Shown piece after piece: positions 35,824 to 45,515 of a DNA stretch of 64,000 nt (position 1 is its first letter; each line of letters starts with the position of its first letter). The stretch is from Arsenicibacter sp965247375 (GTDB lineage Bacteria; Bacteroidota; Bacteroidia; Cytophagales; Spirosomataceae). The notes beneath the pieces are model-generated. The model worked only from the letters and a program-made list of their open reading frames with translations. It was not told the DNA's origin and made no database searches. The stretch lies in assembly GCA_965247375.1 (NCBI GenBank), contig CBDFHU010000090.1:1-64000 (forward strand), read 5' to 3'. A program made the translations under genes and the position numbers.

Positions 35824-35866
35824 CACAGGGCGGTGCCCTGTGTTAGCTATTGAGCCCGTTGGGGCG
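35824..35866. repeat. GC-rich double hairpin (CACAGGGC...GCCCTGTG type)
   Basis: CACAGGGCGGTGCCCTGTG (35824-35842) and GCCCGTTGGGGC (35854-35865) are two stems 11 bases apart, followed by six T on the plus strand. They fill the gap between the MGH1-like and GH95 genes. The form resembles a REP-like mobile palindrome. It may reduce expression of GH95 relative to the upstream genes. Confidence 0.5.
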
Positions 35867-35894
35867 TTTTTTCGGGTAATATATTGAAAATTTA

Positions 35895-37466
35895 TCACTT
35901 CAGGGTAGCGGTCAGGGGCTGGAGTTTTTTGGATCGGGCGGTCAGCTTACCATCCACAAACAGGCAGAAGCCTTTGCCTTTACCATAATGTTTACCGGTC
36001 TTATCCCACAGGATGGTAATCAGTTTACCGTGATAGGGCACGCGGTCGAGGCAGAACCAGTCCCATAGCTTCTCCGGCACCAGCGGTTTGATGGCCACGG
36101 TTGCCCCGTCGGACGGTTTCAGGCCAATCAGGTCGTTGATAATCAGATCGGCAAATCCCGAATGGTGGTAAAACTTGCTGCGCGGATTGTCGCCCTTGAG
36201 CCATTCACCGTTTTTTTCGTCCTGATATTCACCGAGATAAATTTTACCGTTCATGGTGTGCGATTTCGCGTACTTCAGCAGTTCATTGTAAAACACCTGC
36301 TTCGTCATACTGCCCTGATTTTTGTAATTGTTCAGCAGGTTCGACAGGCCTTTCAGGGTCTGGGTGGTAGCAAACGGCCAGACAGGGCCGTCCCACTCGC
36401 AACCGTGACCCGAGCCGTGTGTACGGAAAAGCGGGTGACGGCGTTCGGCCGTTGTCAGCCCCCACGGAGCACGGAATCCCTGTTCATCGGTCAGCTGATT
36501 CCATTGCGCGGCATAGGCGGGCGTATCGGCCGGCAGATTAAAGTACCACGGAATAAACCCGATGGCCTCGCGGGCGTTGGCAAAACCACCCTTTTCTTTT
36601 TTTACTTCGAAAAAGGAATCGGCCGCATTCCACAGGCTGTCCATGGTCATCTTCCGGAGCTGAGCCGCTTTTTCGGTATACCGCCGCACAAGCGTATCGT
36701 TTCCCGCCAGCGTGGCCATCTTCACCAGCGCCAGGGCATTGCCATACATGTAGCTGTTGATCGTCGGCCGGATATTTTTCTCCTTCCGCCCCCCGCTGAT
36801 CGACTCCTCCATGGCATCTTTGACATCAAACTGATAAAACATGCCGCCCGGTACCTGCCGTTCGGCTTCCCATTTGCGGTAATCGGCGTCGAGTGTCAGG
36901 AGATTTTCACGGATAAAGCCCTGATCCATATTGACCAGATACCGGTTATAGACGGCATCGTCGATCCAGCTGCTGAAGGCATGAAACCGCTGCACGGTAT
37001 GTTTCGGGTCAACATAGAGCCAGAACCGGATGTAGTCATCCATGTATTTCTGGTTTTTCAGCCAGCGGCCTTCGTAGATGTGATGCCCCAGCGCGCTGCT
37101 GATGGCGTTGTGTTTACCGGCATGGTTTACTTTGGTGATAAACTCCGTAAAAATAAAGCCGTCGGGCGTTTCCTTGAGGTGTTTCCGCATCGACCACCAG
37201 CGGTAATCATACACCGTTTGCAGCACCGAATCCGGGCAATCAAACAAAGGCACGTTCTCCGACAACCAGGCAAACGACTGTGCATTCGGCACGTAGTTGA
37301 CGACCGCCTCGTCGTCGATCGAATTAAAATAAGCCACATGGGTCTTTAACTTATCGGTAGTCAATATCCCCTGCCCCATACCCGTGAGCGGCAGCAGCAG
37401 ACAACCCGCCGACAATGCTGTCAGGATGTGCGTCACCCGTTTCCTGCATTCAACTAAAAATTTCAT
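35895..37466 (-). CDS. MGH1-like (six-hairpin) glycoside hydrolase, secreted
   Basis: A 523-residue protein with a signal-like N-terminus (HILTALSAGCLLLPLTGMGQ) and an (alpha/alpha)6-toroid type sequence. Recognisable pieces are VYDYRWWSMRKHLKETPDGFIFTEF, FSSWIDDAVYNRYLVNMD, MYGNALALVKMATLAGND and HGCEWDGPVWPFATTQTL, the last like the GH63/GH78-type catalytic loop. The substrate is unknown; in context an alpha-linked sugar is possible. Its ATG overlaps the stop of the upstream gene by one base (TAATG), so translation is coupled. Confidence 0.8.
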   Translation of the reverse strand: MKFLVECRKRVTHILTALSAGCLLLPLTGMGQGILTTDKLKTHVAYFNSIDDEAVVNYVPNAQSFAWLSENVPLFDCPDSVLQTVYDYRWWSMRKHLKETPDGFIFTEFITKVNHAGKHNAISSALGHHIYEGRWLKNQKYMDDYIRFWLYVDPKHTVQRFHAFSSWIDDAVYNRYLVNMDQGFIRENLLTLDADYRKWEAERQVPGGMFYQFDVKDAMEESISGGRKEKNIRPTINSYMYGNALALVKMATLAGNDTLVRRYTEKAAQLRKMTMDSLWNAADSFFEVKKEKGGFANAREAIGFIPWYFNLPADTPAYAAQWNQLTDEQGFRAPWGLTTAERRHPLFRTHGSGHGCEWDGPVWPFATTQTLKGLSNLLNNYKNQGSMTKQVFYNELLKYAKSHTMNGKIYLGEYQDEKNGEWLKGDNPRSKFYHHSGFADLIINDLIGLKPSDGATVAIKPLVPEKLWDWFCLDRVPYHGKLITILWDKTGKHYGKGKGFCLFVDGKLTARSKKLQPLTATLK

Positions 37467-39334
37467 TACCAGATAATTGTATACGTGATGGTATGCTTGC
37501 GGGAGGTGATCGTTTCCGGCACCGGCATAAGCAGTTCATAGCCTTTTGCCGCCCGCCGGATCACCGGCGTTCCGCCCTGAATGTTTTCCAGATAAAAGCG
37601 TTTGTCATCAATGGCGTAGCTGCCGCCAGCCAACCGGTCAATGACCAAACCACTGCCCAGCAGGCAGTAAAGACCTTTTACCGGCTTCATTGCCGAAAAG
37701 GTCAGCGTCCGGACCAGGCTCATGCCGTCAGCAGACGGGGCCAGTGCGTCTTCTACCGCTGCATCTTTGTAGTTATAGTAAAAAACCGGCAATCCGCCCC
37801 GCAACCGGTATCCCGACTGCACAAACGGGCTCTGGTCGATCTGCACCGAATCCGGCCATGGACTGTCGTCACGTTCAGGTTGCCACACTGTCGGCCGGTT
37901 CACGAGTTCCATCGGTGCCCCGAGCGGTATGGCCAGTTGTTTTTCCCCCCGTTCTACCCACATGTTGGCTACATCCACAAACGGCCCCTGCCAGAGCATG
38001 ATCGGGCTGAACGTGTTGAGGTCATAGGCGAAATTAAGCTTGCCGGGTATGCCGACAGCAATCGGATAAGCATTTTTCCGCGCCCCGTGCATTATGAATC
38101 CCCGTAGCATCTCAACCTGCCCGGTCACTGTAAGCGGCAACGGATCAGGCTCGGCGATATGCCGGTACGAGCGCGGTGTTGTCAGGGGTGTCCACGGAAT
38201 GCCGGGGCCTTCATAGTACCACACCAGACTCTCGTCGGAGTTGCCGTAATACAGCTGAAACCGGTGTTTGCCGGCCGTCAGCGTTTGTTTTGCATAAAAT
38301 GACCGTTCAAAATCACGGTTCCCTTTAGTATCAATCACCGGCTGACCGTCGATAAACAACCAGCCCCAGCCCCCGGACATAAACCGGAAGAGGTAATCGC
38401 CGGTACGCGGCACATCCAGTTCACCTTCCACGGCCAGCTGGGCTTTCCGGTCGCCAAGCCGCCACGACAGCGTATCAGTGGTACCGGTCCGCACAGGCGT
38501 CTGGCCAGCCAGCGCTTCAACCGATTTGAATAAGCCTTTATAGGCCTTGTACTGCATGTTTACGAGCCGGATCTGCCCTGACGTAAATGCCTTATACTGA
38601 ATATTCCGGAAAGCCACGGGGCCATGATCTCCCTGAAACATCAATGGACCGAGCGGCTGTTCGTCCGGAAAAGCCGCCGACATGGTCGGGCCGGTAGCCT
38701 CTTTGTTCAGATGGATACGGACGCCGTTGAGCCTTACCTCTTCAAACAGTGCATTGGCCGTTTTCCGGCCCTGGTCATCAAAGCGCGGAGCACGGAACCG
38801 GACATACATGTGCTGCCAGAGGCCAGGGGCTTTCGACGCATTGAGCATCGGCGCGGTACCACCAAAAATTACTTTGGTCGCATCGTCGTAACGCTGATAA
38901 AGACCTCCGCAGTCACTGTTGGTGAGCGTATCTTTCCGCCAGCTGTCGAGCAACTGCACCTCATAACGCCCTTGCAGGTATACCCCTGAATTAGAACCCT
39001 TTGGCATCAGAAAGTCAAATTCCAGTTCCAGATCGCCGTGGGTCATGTTTGTGAAAAGGTTACCGCGGTTCGTTACGACCGGATGCACCACCAGAATGCC
39101 CTGACCCGACGTAGTCTGAAGGTCTTCCACACGGTTCCGGTCAGCACTTACGCTACTGACAATCCGCCAGGTAGTGGCCGACGGGCGCTGAAAAGCAGCC
39201 AAATTATCGAGGGGAATTTTTGTGTATGGCAACGCCGTCTGCGCGGCGGCAGTCTGTACCAGCCACAACCAGCAGACCCAGCCGCCTACCCCTTTTTTCA
39301 TTAGTTCGTGCATATGCCTTACCATCCGGCTCAT
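37466..39334 (-). CDS. Secreted DUF1080 (3-keto-glycoside-hydrolase-like) / PA14 protein
   Basis: A 622-residue protein; the signal-like part is MKKGVGGWVCWLWLVQTAAAQ, so the real start may be the ATG at 39301. Residues 40-250 are a DUF1080 concanavalin-like domain (DLELEFDFLMPKGSNSGVYLQGRYEVQL, MFQGDHGPVAFRNIQYKAF). A PA14-like domain follows (about 280-375; GDYLFRFMSGGWGWLFIDGQP, YYGNSDESLVWYYEG), then the C-terminal domain shared with the protein at 9063-10829 (MLWQGPFVDVANMWVERGEKQL). DUF1080 proteins can bind or hydrolyse 3-keto-glycosides. It leads an operon with the MGH1-like gene and probably GH95. Confidence 0.82.
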   Translation of the reverse strand: MSRMVRHMHELMKKGVGGWVCWLWLVQTAAAQTALPYTKIPLDNLAAFQRPSATTWRIVSSVSADRNRVEDLQTTSGQGILVVHPVVTNRGNLFTNMTHGDLELEFDFLMPKGSNSGVYLQGRYEVQLLDSWRKDTLTNSDCGGLYQRYDDATKVIFGGTAPMLNASKAPGLWQHMYVRFRAPRFDDQGRKTANALFEEVRLNGVRIHLNKEATGPTMSAAFPDEQPLGPLMFQGDHGPVAFRNIQYKAFTSGQIRLVNMQYKAYKGLFKSVEALAGQTPVRTGTTDTLSWRLGDRKAQLAVEGELDVPRTGDYLFRFMSGGWGWLFIDGQPVIDTKGNRDFERSFYAKQTLTAGKHRFQLYYGNSDESLVWYYEGPGIPWTPLTTPRSYRHIAEPDPLPLTVTGQVEMLRGFIMHGARKNAYPIAVGIPGKLNFAYDLNTFSPIMLWQGPFVDVANMWVERGEKQLAIPLGAPMELVNRPTVWQPERDDSPWPDSVQIDQSPFVQSGYRLRGGLPVFYYNYKDAAVEDALAPSADGMSLVRTLTFSAMKPVKGLYCLLGSGLVIDRLAGGSYAIDDKRFYLENIQGGTPVIRRAAKGYELLMPVPETITSRKHTITYTIIW

Positions 39335-39436
39335 TGGTCGTTCTGAATGAGCACAGTTGAACTATACAAAGAACGAGTATTTACTTATGAGGATTTTATA
39401 GAAAATTAGCGAGTTATTCGGGTATCTTAACAAACC

Positions 39437-39516
39437 AAAGAGTGAAAGAGCGGTCGCCGCGCGGTGAAGTCTTTTCGGCACCCGATTCCGCTCTTTATCT
39501 CTTTCGCTCTTTCACT
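39437..39516. repeat. Inverted repeat of CTCTTTCGCTCTTTCACT units
   Basis: AAAGAGTGAAAGAGCGG (39437-39453) faces the near-complement ending CTCTTTCGCTCTTTCACT (39499-39516). The last 18-mer is identical to 3958-3975. It lies two bases after the histidine kinase stop, so it may form the 3' hairpin of that mRNA. The rest of 39335-39436 holds nothing recognised. Confidence 0.6.
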
Positions 39517-39518
39517 AT

Positions 39519-41924
39519 TTAAACAGGGAGGTACACATCAAAAGTGGCGCCGTAGCCGGGTTCGCTGCGTGCGGTGATGCCGCCGCCGTGATTGGCTACC
39601 ACCTTCTGGCAAATGGCCAGGCCAATGCCCGTGCCTTCGTAGATTGATTTGCCGTGGAGCCGCTGGAACACTTCAAAAATCCGGTCAAGGTATTTATTAT
39701 CGAACCCGATGCCGTTGTCAGTCACGCTGATTTTATAATACAGGGCGGCCTTAACGGATGGGTGAACCGTTTCCGGCAACTGATCGTCCATAACCTCCTG
39801 ACAGGTCACTGTCACAACCGGTGACACTCCTGGTTTGCGGAATTTAATCGCATTTGACAGCAGATTCTGGAAGAGCTGCCCCAGATGTAACGGATCTCCC
39901 TGTATCTCAGGAAGTTTATCGAAGGTAAGTTGGGCACCGGCATCAGCAATTTGCAGTTCGAGCGTATCCAGTACCCTTTCCAGCACCTTATTCAGGTCAA
40001 CCGGCTGGAAGCCATTCTTGTGGGTAGTAATCCGGGAATAGGCCAGTAAATCCTTGATCAGCAACGACATCCGTTCGCTGGCGTGCTGCATCCGGCGCAG
40101 CATATCATGTCCCGACTCGCCCAGTTCACGGGCATATTGCTCCTGTAGCAAGCTACCAAATGACTGGATTTTGCGCAACGGCTCCTGTAAATCGTGGCTG
40201 GCTACATAAGCAAACTGCTGCAAACTATCGTTTGACCGCTTCAGGTCCAGGTTAGCCATCCGCAGCTCGCTGGTTTGCTGCTCAACCTGGCGTTCGAGGT
40301 TTTGCTGTGCTTTACGCAGGTCCTCCTCCGCTTCTTTGAGCCGCTCCCGGGCTTTTACCTGCGCCGATACATCGACTGCCATGTGCAGGATAGCATACAC
40401 CTCTCCCTTTTCATTTTTCAGCGGCTTATAAGTAAAGTTGAACCAGAATTGTTTCAGCTCGCCGTTTTCGAACAGTTCCGCACGCTGTTCACTGGTTTCG
40501 TACGTTTCTCCGGTCCGGTATACGCTTTTCAGCAGATCAATAAATGGCTGCCCTTTCAGCTCGGGAATAGCTTCCTCCATTGGTTTCCCAATGACTGAGC
40601 CATCCTTACTCCACATGTTCAGGAGCACTTTATTACTGCTTTCGATGACAATATCTTCGGTTACGTATACCCCGATGGCAAAGGGCGCTTCTTCAATAAA
40701 CGTCCGGAACCGCTGTTCACTTTTTTCAAGTGCAATGCGGGCTTTTACCTGCTCCGTTACCTCGGTTGCGACTTCAATAATACCCGTAATGACGCCGTTC
40801 CGGCGCATAGGTGTGTAAGCCACATTGAAATACGCATCTTCCAGGCGGCCGTTCCGGTTCAGTTGTACCAGAATCTCCCAGGCGTAATGAGCCTCTCCGC
40901 TGGCATAAACCTTTTCCATGATACCGGTCACTGCCTGGCCCGTAATTTCCGGCAGCACCGCCAGCATTGGTTTCCCGATAATGTCCGGTGTTTTATCGAT
41001 CAGGGCCAGCATGCTGTCATTGACTGTGTCGAAGACCATATCCGGTCCTTTCAGTACGAGCATCGCCACCGGAGCCTGCTCAATAACCGTTTTAAACCGT
41101 TCCTCAGACGCCCGTAGCTGTAAGTCTTTCTGTTTTTGTTCGGTCAGATTCTGCACGGTACCGATAAACCGGAATGCCTTACCGGACTTCCGGAAATAAG
41201 CCTTACCGGTTGCCCGTACCAAGCGTTCCTGTCCGTCCTGCAAGCCAACAGTCCTGTATTCAATGTCATATTGCCCGCCGTCCATGCCGGCCAACGCCTT
41301 ATCAACGGCATCCAGTGCTGTTTGCCGGTCTTCTTCGTGCACCCCCTGTACAAACAGACCCCAGGTCACCGGTGTTTCAGGCAATACGCCGAATAATTCA
41401 CGGCAACGGTCATCCCAGATCAGCTCACCAGAAACCAGATTGTAATCCCACGTACCAAGGCCAGAAGCCACCAGGGCTAGGCGGTATTTTTCCTGTTCGG
41501 CTTCGCGCTGCCGCTGCATTTCCCGAACCGAGGTAATGTCCTGCATCGACCCGACCATCCGGACCGATTTGCCCTCACGGTGCATAATATAGCCCCGGTC
41601 ATAGACATAGGCATACGACCCATCGGCCCGCCGGAATCTATATTCCCCTGACCAGTTAGAACCACCCTGATCAATAACCTCATGAATACTCGTCAGTACA
41701 GCTTCCTTATCGTCAGGATGAATGTAATCAGACCACGACTCCGGTCCCAAAGGCAGATTGTCAAAAGAATGCCCGAATAACGCACTGAAGCCGTCATTCC
41801 ACCAAACTGTGTTTGTTTCCAGGTCCCAGTCCCAGACGGCGTCTCTTGTTGCTTTTGCCAGTAACTCAAAACGTTCGTTGGCCGTAGCCATATCCATATG
41901 ATCAGGCTGATTGATACCGGTCAT
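39519..41924 (-). CDS. Cytoplasmic PAS-domain sensor histidine kinase
   Basis: An 801-residue kinase with no membrane segment. Four PAS-type domains can be placed at about 15-130, 145-265, 275-395 and 400-525 (for example RFELLAKATRDAVWDWD, with the following FRRADGSYAYVYDRG). A coiled coil leads to HisKA with the phospho-accepting His in YVASHDLQEPLRKIQSFG (about residue 576), and to an ATPase domain with NLLSNAIKFR, DNGIGFD and GTGIGLAICQK. There is no receiver domain and no response regulator gene nearby, so it is an orphan. It probably senses a cytoplasmic signal such as redox state or a small molecule. Confidence 0.95.
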   Translation of the reverse strand: MTGINQPDHMDMATANERFELLAKATRDAVWDWDLETNTVWWNDGFSALFGHSFDNLPLGPESWSDYIHPDDKEAVLTSIHEVIDQGGSNWSGEYRFRRADGSYAYVYDRGYIMHREGKSVRMVGSMQDITSVREMQRQREAEQEKYRLALVASGLGTWDYNLVSGELIWDDRCRELFGVLPETPVTWGLFVQGVHEEDRQTALDAVDKALAGMDGGQYDIEYRTVGLQDGQERLVRATGKAYFRKSGKAFRFIGTVQNLTEQKQKDLQLRASEERFKTVIEQAPVAMLVLKGPDMVFDTVNDSMLALIDKTPDIIGKPMLAVLPEITGQAVTGIMEKVYASGEAHYAWEILVQLNRNGRLEDAYFNVAYTPMRRNGVITGIIEVATEVTEQVKARIALEKSEQRFRTFIEEAPFAIGVYVTEDIVIESSNKVLLNMWSKDGSVIGKPMEEAIPELKGQPFIDLLKSVYRTGETYETSEQRAELFENGELKQFWFNFTYKPLKNEKGEVYAILHMAVDVSAQVKARERLKEAEEDLRKAQQNLERQVEQQTSELRMANLDLKRSNDSLQQFAYVASHDLQEPLRKIQSFGSLLQEQYARELGESGHDMLRRMQHASERMSLLIKDLLAYSRITTHKNGFQPVDLNKVLERVLDTLELQIADAGAQLTFDKLPEIQGDPLHLGQLFQNLLSNAIKFRKPGVSPVVTVTCQEVMDDQLPETVHPSVKAALYYKISVTDNGIGFDNKYLDRIFEVFQRLHGKSIYEGTGIGLAICQKVVANHGGGITARSEPGYGATFDVYLPV

Positions 41925-42097
41925 GCAAAGGCGGTTTGTAAAACCGTAAATGTACTAAATCCTGCACAACAAGATGTTGTCCGGACCAGGATGTTAGTGA
42001 ATGAGCCGGAAAGTAAATGTGAAAGCTTAGTAAACCCGTAAATAAAATATTTCCACTTAAATTTACCTCTACATAGCAACTTTTACAGATTCCAGCC

Positions 42098-45046
42098 ATG
42101 AATATATTTCTACGCCTTACTGCGGCAGGTATTTCGGCTCCGAAAAACGGACATTTTTCTGCCGGTAATCTCCCTGCTGTTTTATTTCTGCTCATCAGCC
42201 TGTTAACAATTCATACCGGCAAGGCACAGATTACGTGGTCTAACCGGACTGCCGTTACCCTTAATGCGGTTACCTACGGTACAACTGCCTTTGTCGCCGT
42301 CGGAAACGACGGAGCCATCCGGCGCTCAGCCGACGGGATTAACTGGGATCCGCAGCTTAGCGGTACCCAAAGATGGTTATATGGCATTGCTTTCGGAAAT
42401 CAGCGCTACGTGGCGGTTGGCGAAAACGGTGTTATTATCAGTTCAACAGATGGTATCAGTTGGACGGCGCAGGCAAGCGGTACGACCAAAACGTTGTACA
42501 ACGTTACCTATGCGCAAAATCTGTTTGTGGCCGTCGGCGAAACCGGCACCATTCTGACTTCACCGGACGGGCTGACCTGGACGGCCCGAAACAGCGATGT
42601 TACAATAGAACTCCGTGAAATCATCTATGGCAATAATCAGTTCGTTGCAGCATATATTGCCGGTACAATTGTGACTTCACCCGATGGCATTACCTGGACC
42701 AAACAGACTATTCCGGCAATTCCGTCAAACGGTCTTGCCTATGGAAACGGACTGTATATTAACGTTAGTTCATTTGGAGGTATTCTGTCTTCCCCGGATG
42801 CAGTCAGCTATACTGTACGAAGCGGCAGCGGACTTGACGGTGCTTTTCAGGCAGTTAACTATACTAATGGCCTGTTTACGGTAGTTGGCAATTCAGGGCA
42901 GATACGAACCTCTCCTAATGGCATTGACTGGACGGCCCGCACCAGTAACATCACAACAGCCCTTTATGGCGTTGCCTTTGGCAATAATCTGTATGTGGCG
43001 GTCGGTGAGACCGGAGCCATTACAACCTCGGCTGACGGTATAACCTGGACACGGCGTGCACTGGGGACGACTAACCCGCTTATTGATCTGGCTTATGGAA
43101 ACGGCCGTTTTGTCGCCGTCGGAGGGCGGGGAGCCAACCTGGTTTCGACTGACGGGCTTAACTGGCAATTAGGCACAACACCTCCAACCAGTAACCAAAT
43201 GACCGGCATTGATTACGGTCTGGGTGCGTTTCTGCTTGTGTTTAACACATCAACCAACGCATACAGTTCGACCGATGGGTTCAACTGGCTGGAGAACCGG
43301 AATAATCCGCAGGCAAGATATAAAATCCGCTTTCGCAATGACCGGTTCTTTGCACTGGGTACTGATGCTATTCTTACCACCTCAACGGATGGATATAACT
43401 GGCAACGCCTGAACACGTCTGTTAACTTTTATACATTTACCGGTATTGCCTATGGCAACGGAGCCTATGTTGCCGTAGGCTTCAGTTCGACCCGGTCAAC
43501 TGATTTAGTGACCTGGTCAACGGTTAACCTTGTCGAAACGCCTAATGATATTGCGTTCGGTAACGGACTTTTTGTTGCCGTCGGAAGCATTCGCAACAGC
43601 CTCGGTGAACCTGTCGCTGCCATACACACCTCACCGGACGGTATTACCTGGACCCGCCGGGCACCGAATGATCAGGGCTTGCTTAATTCGGTTATTTATG
43701 CCAATGATACGTTCGTAACTGTAGGCTCCAATGGGTTGATTTATACGTCACCGGATGGCATTACCTGGACAAAACAAAACAGCGGCACAACCCAGTCGCT
43801 CAGCGCTGTTCGTTTTGGTAACGGAGTCTATGCAGTTGTCGGCAATACTGGTACAATTCTCACCGCTCCGGTCGAAACAACGGTTCCGGTCGTCACGGGA
43901 CTGGCCGTTTCGCCGGCTACCGTGTGTGCCGGTCAGCCGCTTTCGTTCTCGGCAAACGTGGGTAGCCTGTCCGGCTCCTATGCCTATACGCTTACAAACG
44001 GCACCTTGCCTTTATCAGGTACCAGTACATCACCGGCCTTCAGTCAGACCCTGCTGGCGCAACAAACCGGTCCGCAAACTTATACCCTCACGGTTCAGTC
44101 GGGTACTCTGGTCACCTCGCAGATCGTTTCTGCAACCGTTAACAGTTGTTCGGTTGTCAGCCCGCTTACCCTGATTCAACCGCTGTACGATTGCGCAACC
44201 GGTGCATTCACCTTCCAGTCTTACGGCGGCGATGGCAGTCCGGTATCCTACCTGGCTGTAGGCATTACCGGCTGGACAAGCAGGCCGGGGCCTTATCTGG
44301 TGCAGCCCTTCTGCGATGTGCAGCCATTTACGCTGTATGCCCGTCAGGAAAGCAATCCTACCGCTCTGGTCAGTTATACCTGGAATTATACCCTGACCTG
44401 TCCCGTTAATTGCAGCACAACCACACCGCCACCGCTTACCAATCCGGCAGGCTGTAACACACCGGTCGCCAGTCAGGGTCCGCAACTGACGCTGCTGGCT
44501 CCCGAATATAACTGCCAGACGGGTGAAATCCGGTTCAAGCCAAACGCCGGCAACGGCACCCTGATTGAGTTCATGAGCATAGGTATTACCGGCTGGACCT
44601 CGAACTGCCTGAGCCGTATTGATAGTCCGGCACTCGTTCAGGATATCCGGAACCCTTCATCAACAGTTGATCCCTTTGTGCTGATTGCCCGCCAGAAGTA
44701 TCCTGATGGCACCTACTATTTTACACAATACCGGTGGGATGCCAAAGCGGGCTGTGCGGTCAGCGGCCGCGAACCGGCCACTAACCAGGCACCGGAACTG
44801 GACGTAAGCATTCTCGGTAACCCAACCCTTTCGGGCAGCGTTGATCTGGTGATCCGCGAAATTGATGGCCCGTCTGCCACCATCGATGTTACTGATCTAC
44901 AGGGCAAACGCGTTCATCAGCAGACTGCCGGTTATGCTGCCGCCGGACAGCCGATCCGCGTTCAGTTAGGGAATGTCACTGGTTTCTATCTCATCAAAAT
45001 AACATCTGGTTCACGCCGTAAAACCGTCAAGGTTGTCAGGCAGTAA
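42098..45046 (+). CDS. T9SS-exported repeat propeller protein
   Basis: A 982-residue secreted protein with a signal region (LPAVLFLLISLLTIHTGKAQ). Residues 45-600 are about a dozen repeats of roughly 40 residues with the pattern YGNxxFVAVGxxGxIxTSxDGxxWTxRxSGTT. They resemble the propeller repeats of photosystem-stability-factor and sialidase-like proteins. A Ser/Thr-rich region with Ig/PKD-like strands (VSPATVCAGQPLSFSA) and two copies of a Cys-containing block with the motif ITGWTS follow. The end (LDVSILGNPTLSGSVDLVI to YLIKITSGSRRKTVKVVRQ) is a type A T9SS sorting domain, so it is displayed on or released from the cell surface. The role is unknown; adhesion is plausible. Confidence 0.9.
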   Translation: MNIFLRLTAAGISAPKNGHFSAGNLPAVLFLLISLLTIHTGKAQITWSNRTAVTLNAVTYGTTAFVAVGNDGAIRRSADGINWDPQLSGTQRWLYGIAFGNQRYVAVGENGVIISSTDGISWTAQASGTTKTLYNVTYAQNLFVAVGETGTILTSPDGLTWTARNSDVTIELREIIYGNNQFVAAYIAGTIVTSPDGITWTKQTIPAIPSNGLAYGNGLYINVSSFGGILSSPDAVSYTVRSGSGLDGAFQAVNYTNGLFTVVGNSGQIRTSPNGIDWTARTSNITTALYGVAFGNNLYVAVGETGAITTSADGITWTRRALGTTNPLIDLAYGNGRFVAVGGRGANLVSTDGLNWQLGTTPPTSNQMTGIDYGLGAFLLVFNTSTNAYSSTDGFNWLENRNNPQARYKIRFRNDRFFALGTDAILTTSTDGYNWQRLNTSVNFYTFTGIAYGNGAYVAVGFSSTRSTDLVTWSTVNLVETPNDIAFGNGLFVAVGSIRNSLGEPVAAIHTSPDGITWTRRAPNDQGLLNSVIYANDTFVTVGSNGLIYTSPDGITWTKQNSGTTQSLSAVRFGNGVYAVVGNTGTILTAPVETTVPVVTGLAVSPATVCAGQPLSFSANVGSLSGSYAYTLTNGTLPLSGTSTSPAFSQTLLAQQTGPQTYTLTVQSGTLVTSQIVSATVNSCSVVSPLTLIQPLYDCATGAFTFQSYGGDGSPVSYLAVGITGWTSRPGPYLVQPFCDVQPFTLYARQESNPTALVSYTWNYTLTCPVNCSTTTPPPLTNPAGCNTPVASQGPQLTLLAPEYNCQTGEIRFKPNAGNGTLIEFMSIGITGWTSNCLSRIDSPALVQDIRNPSSTVDPFVLIARQKYPDGTYYFTQYRWDAKAGCAVSGREPATNQAPELDVSILGNPTLSGSVDLVIREIDGPSATIDVTDLQGKRVHQQTAGYAAAGQPIRVQLGNVTGFYLIKITSGSRRKTVKVVRQ

Positions 45047-45177
45047 TCTTTTTGATCTTCCGGAATTAATTTTTCCGGCACTCAGTAATTTTTTATCAGA
45101 ATTTAATCTGATTTAGATAGAAAACATTTACCTTAAGCAACAGAATAGCCTCATGTACACATAAAAAGCCGGATAAA

Positions 45178-45423
45178 ATGGTCAAGATGTATTTCATCCT
45201 TGGGTACGAAAATAACGAACCCATGATACTGGCTCACGAAGGCATTGCCGTTTCGGAGAGCGTCGCCCGCTGGTTATTCGAATTTACCGGCTGGAAGTCC
45301 GCGAATTCACCCTATCCAAAGCTGGCCTTTACCATTGAGGAGGAAGAACAGGAAGAAGGATACTTTTACATCCATAACCGGGATGAAATCTGGGTGCTCG
45401 GCGAAAGTATCCTCCTGAATTAA
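45178..45423 (+). CDS. Small acidic protein of unknown function
   Basis: An 81-residue protein, MVKMYFILGYENNEPMILAH, with an acidic cluster EEEEQEEGYFYIHNRDEIW near its middle and no signal peptide. It may start at the fourth codon (45187). The codons look like those of its neighbours, the frame ends just before a strong terminator, and the spacing suggests a real gene. I do not recognise it. Confidence 0.55.
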   Translation: MVKMYFILGYENNEPMILAHEGIAVSESVARWLFEFTGWKSANSPYPKLAFTIEEEEQEEGYFYIHNRDEIWVLGESILLN

Positions 45424-45453
45424 CGCTCTTCATTACTGACAATCAACACAGCA

Positions 45454-45500
45454 CATAAAAACAGCCGGATACCTGAAGCAGGTATCCGGCTGTTTTTATG
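45454..45500. terminator. Strong bidirectional terminator
   Basis: Two perfect 21-base arms (ending AACAGCCGGATACCT on the left) flank a GAAGC loop, with A and T runs built into the stem bases. It separates the plus-strand small gene from the minus-strand DUF1080 gene and can serve both. Confidence 0.9.
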
Positions 45501-45515
45501 TATAGCGTTCAACGT

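Noticed and set aside
36162..37349. 395-codon open frame on the plus strand
   Set aside because: It is antisense to the MGH1-like hydrolase and has no recognisable motif.
42200..43870. Regular repeats as a possible CRISPR-like array
   Set aside because: The period is about 120 bases, the sequence is coding, and the repeats are propeller blades in one open frame.
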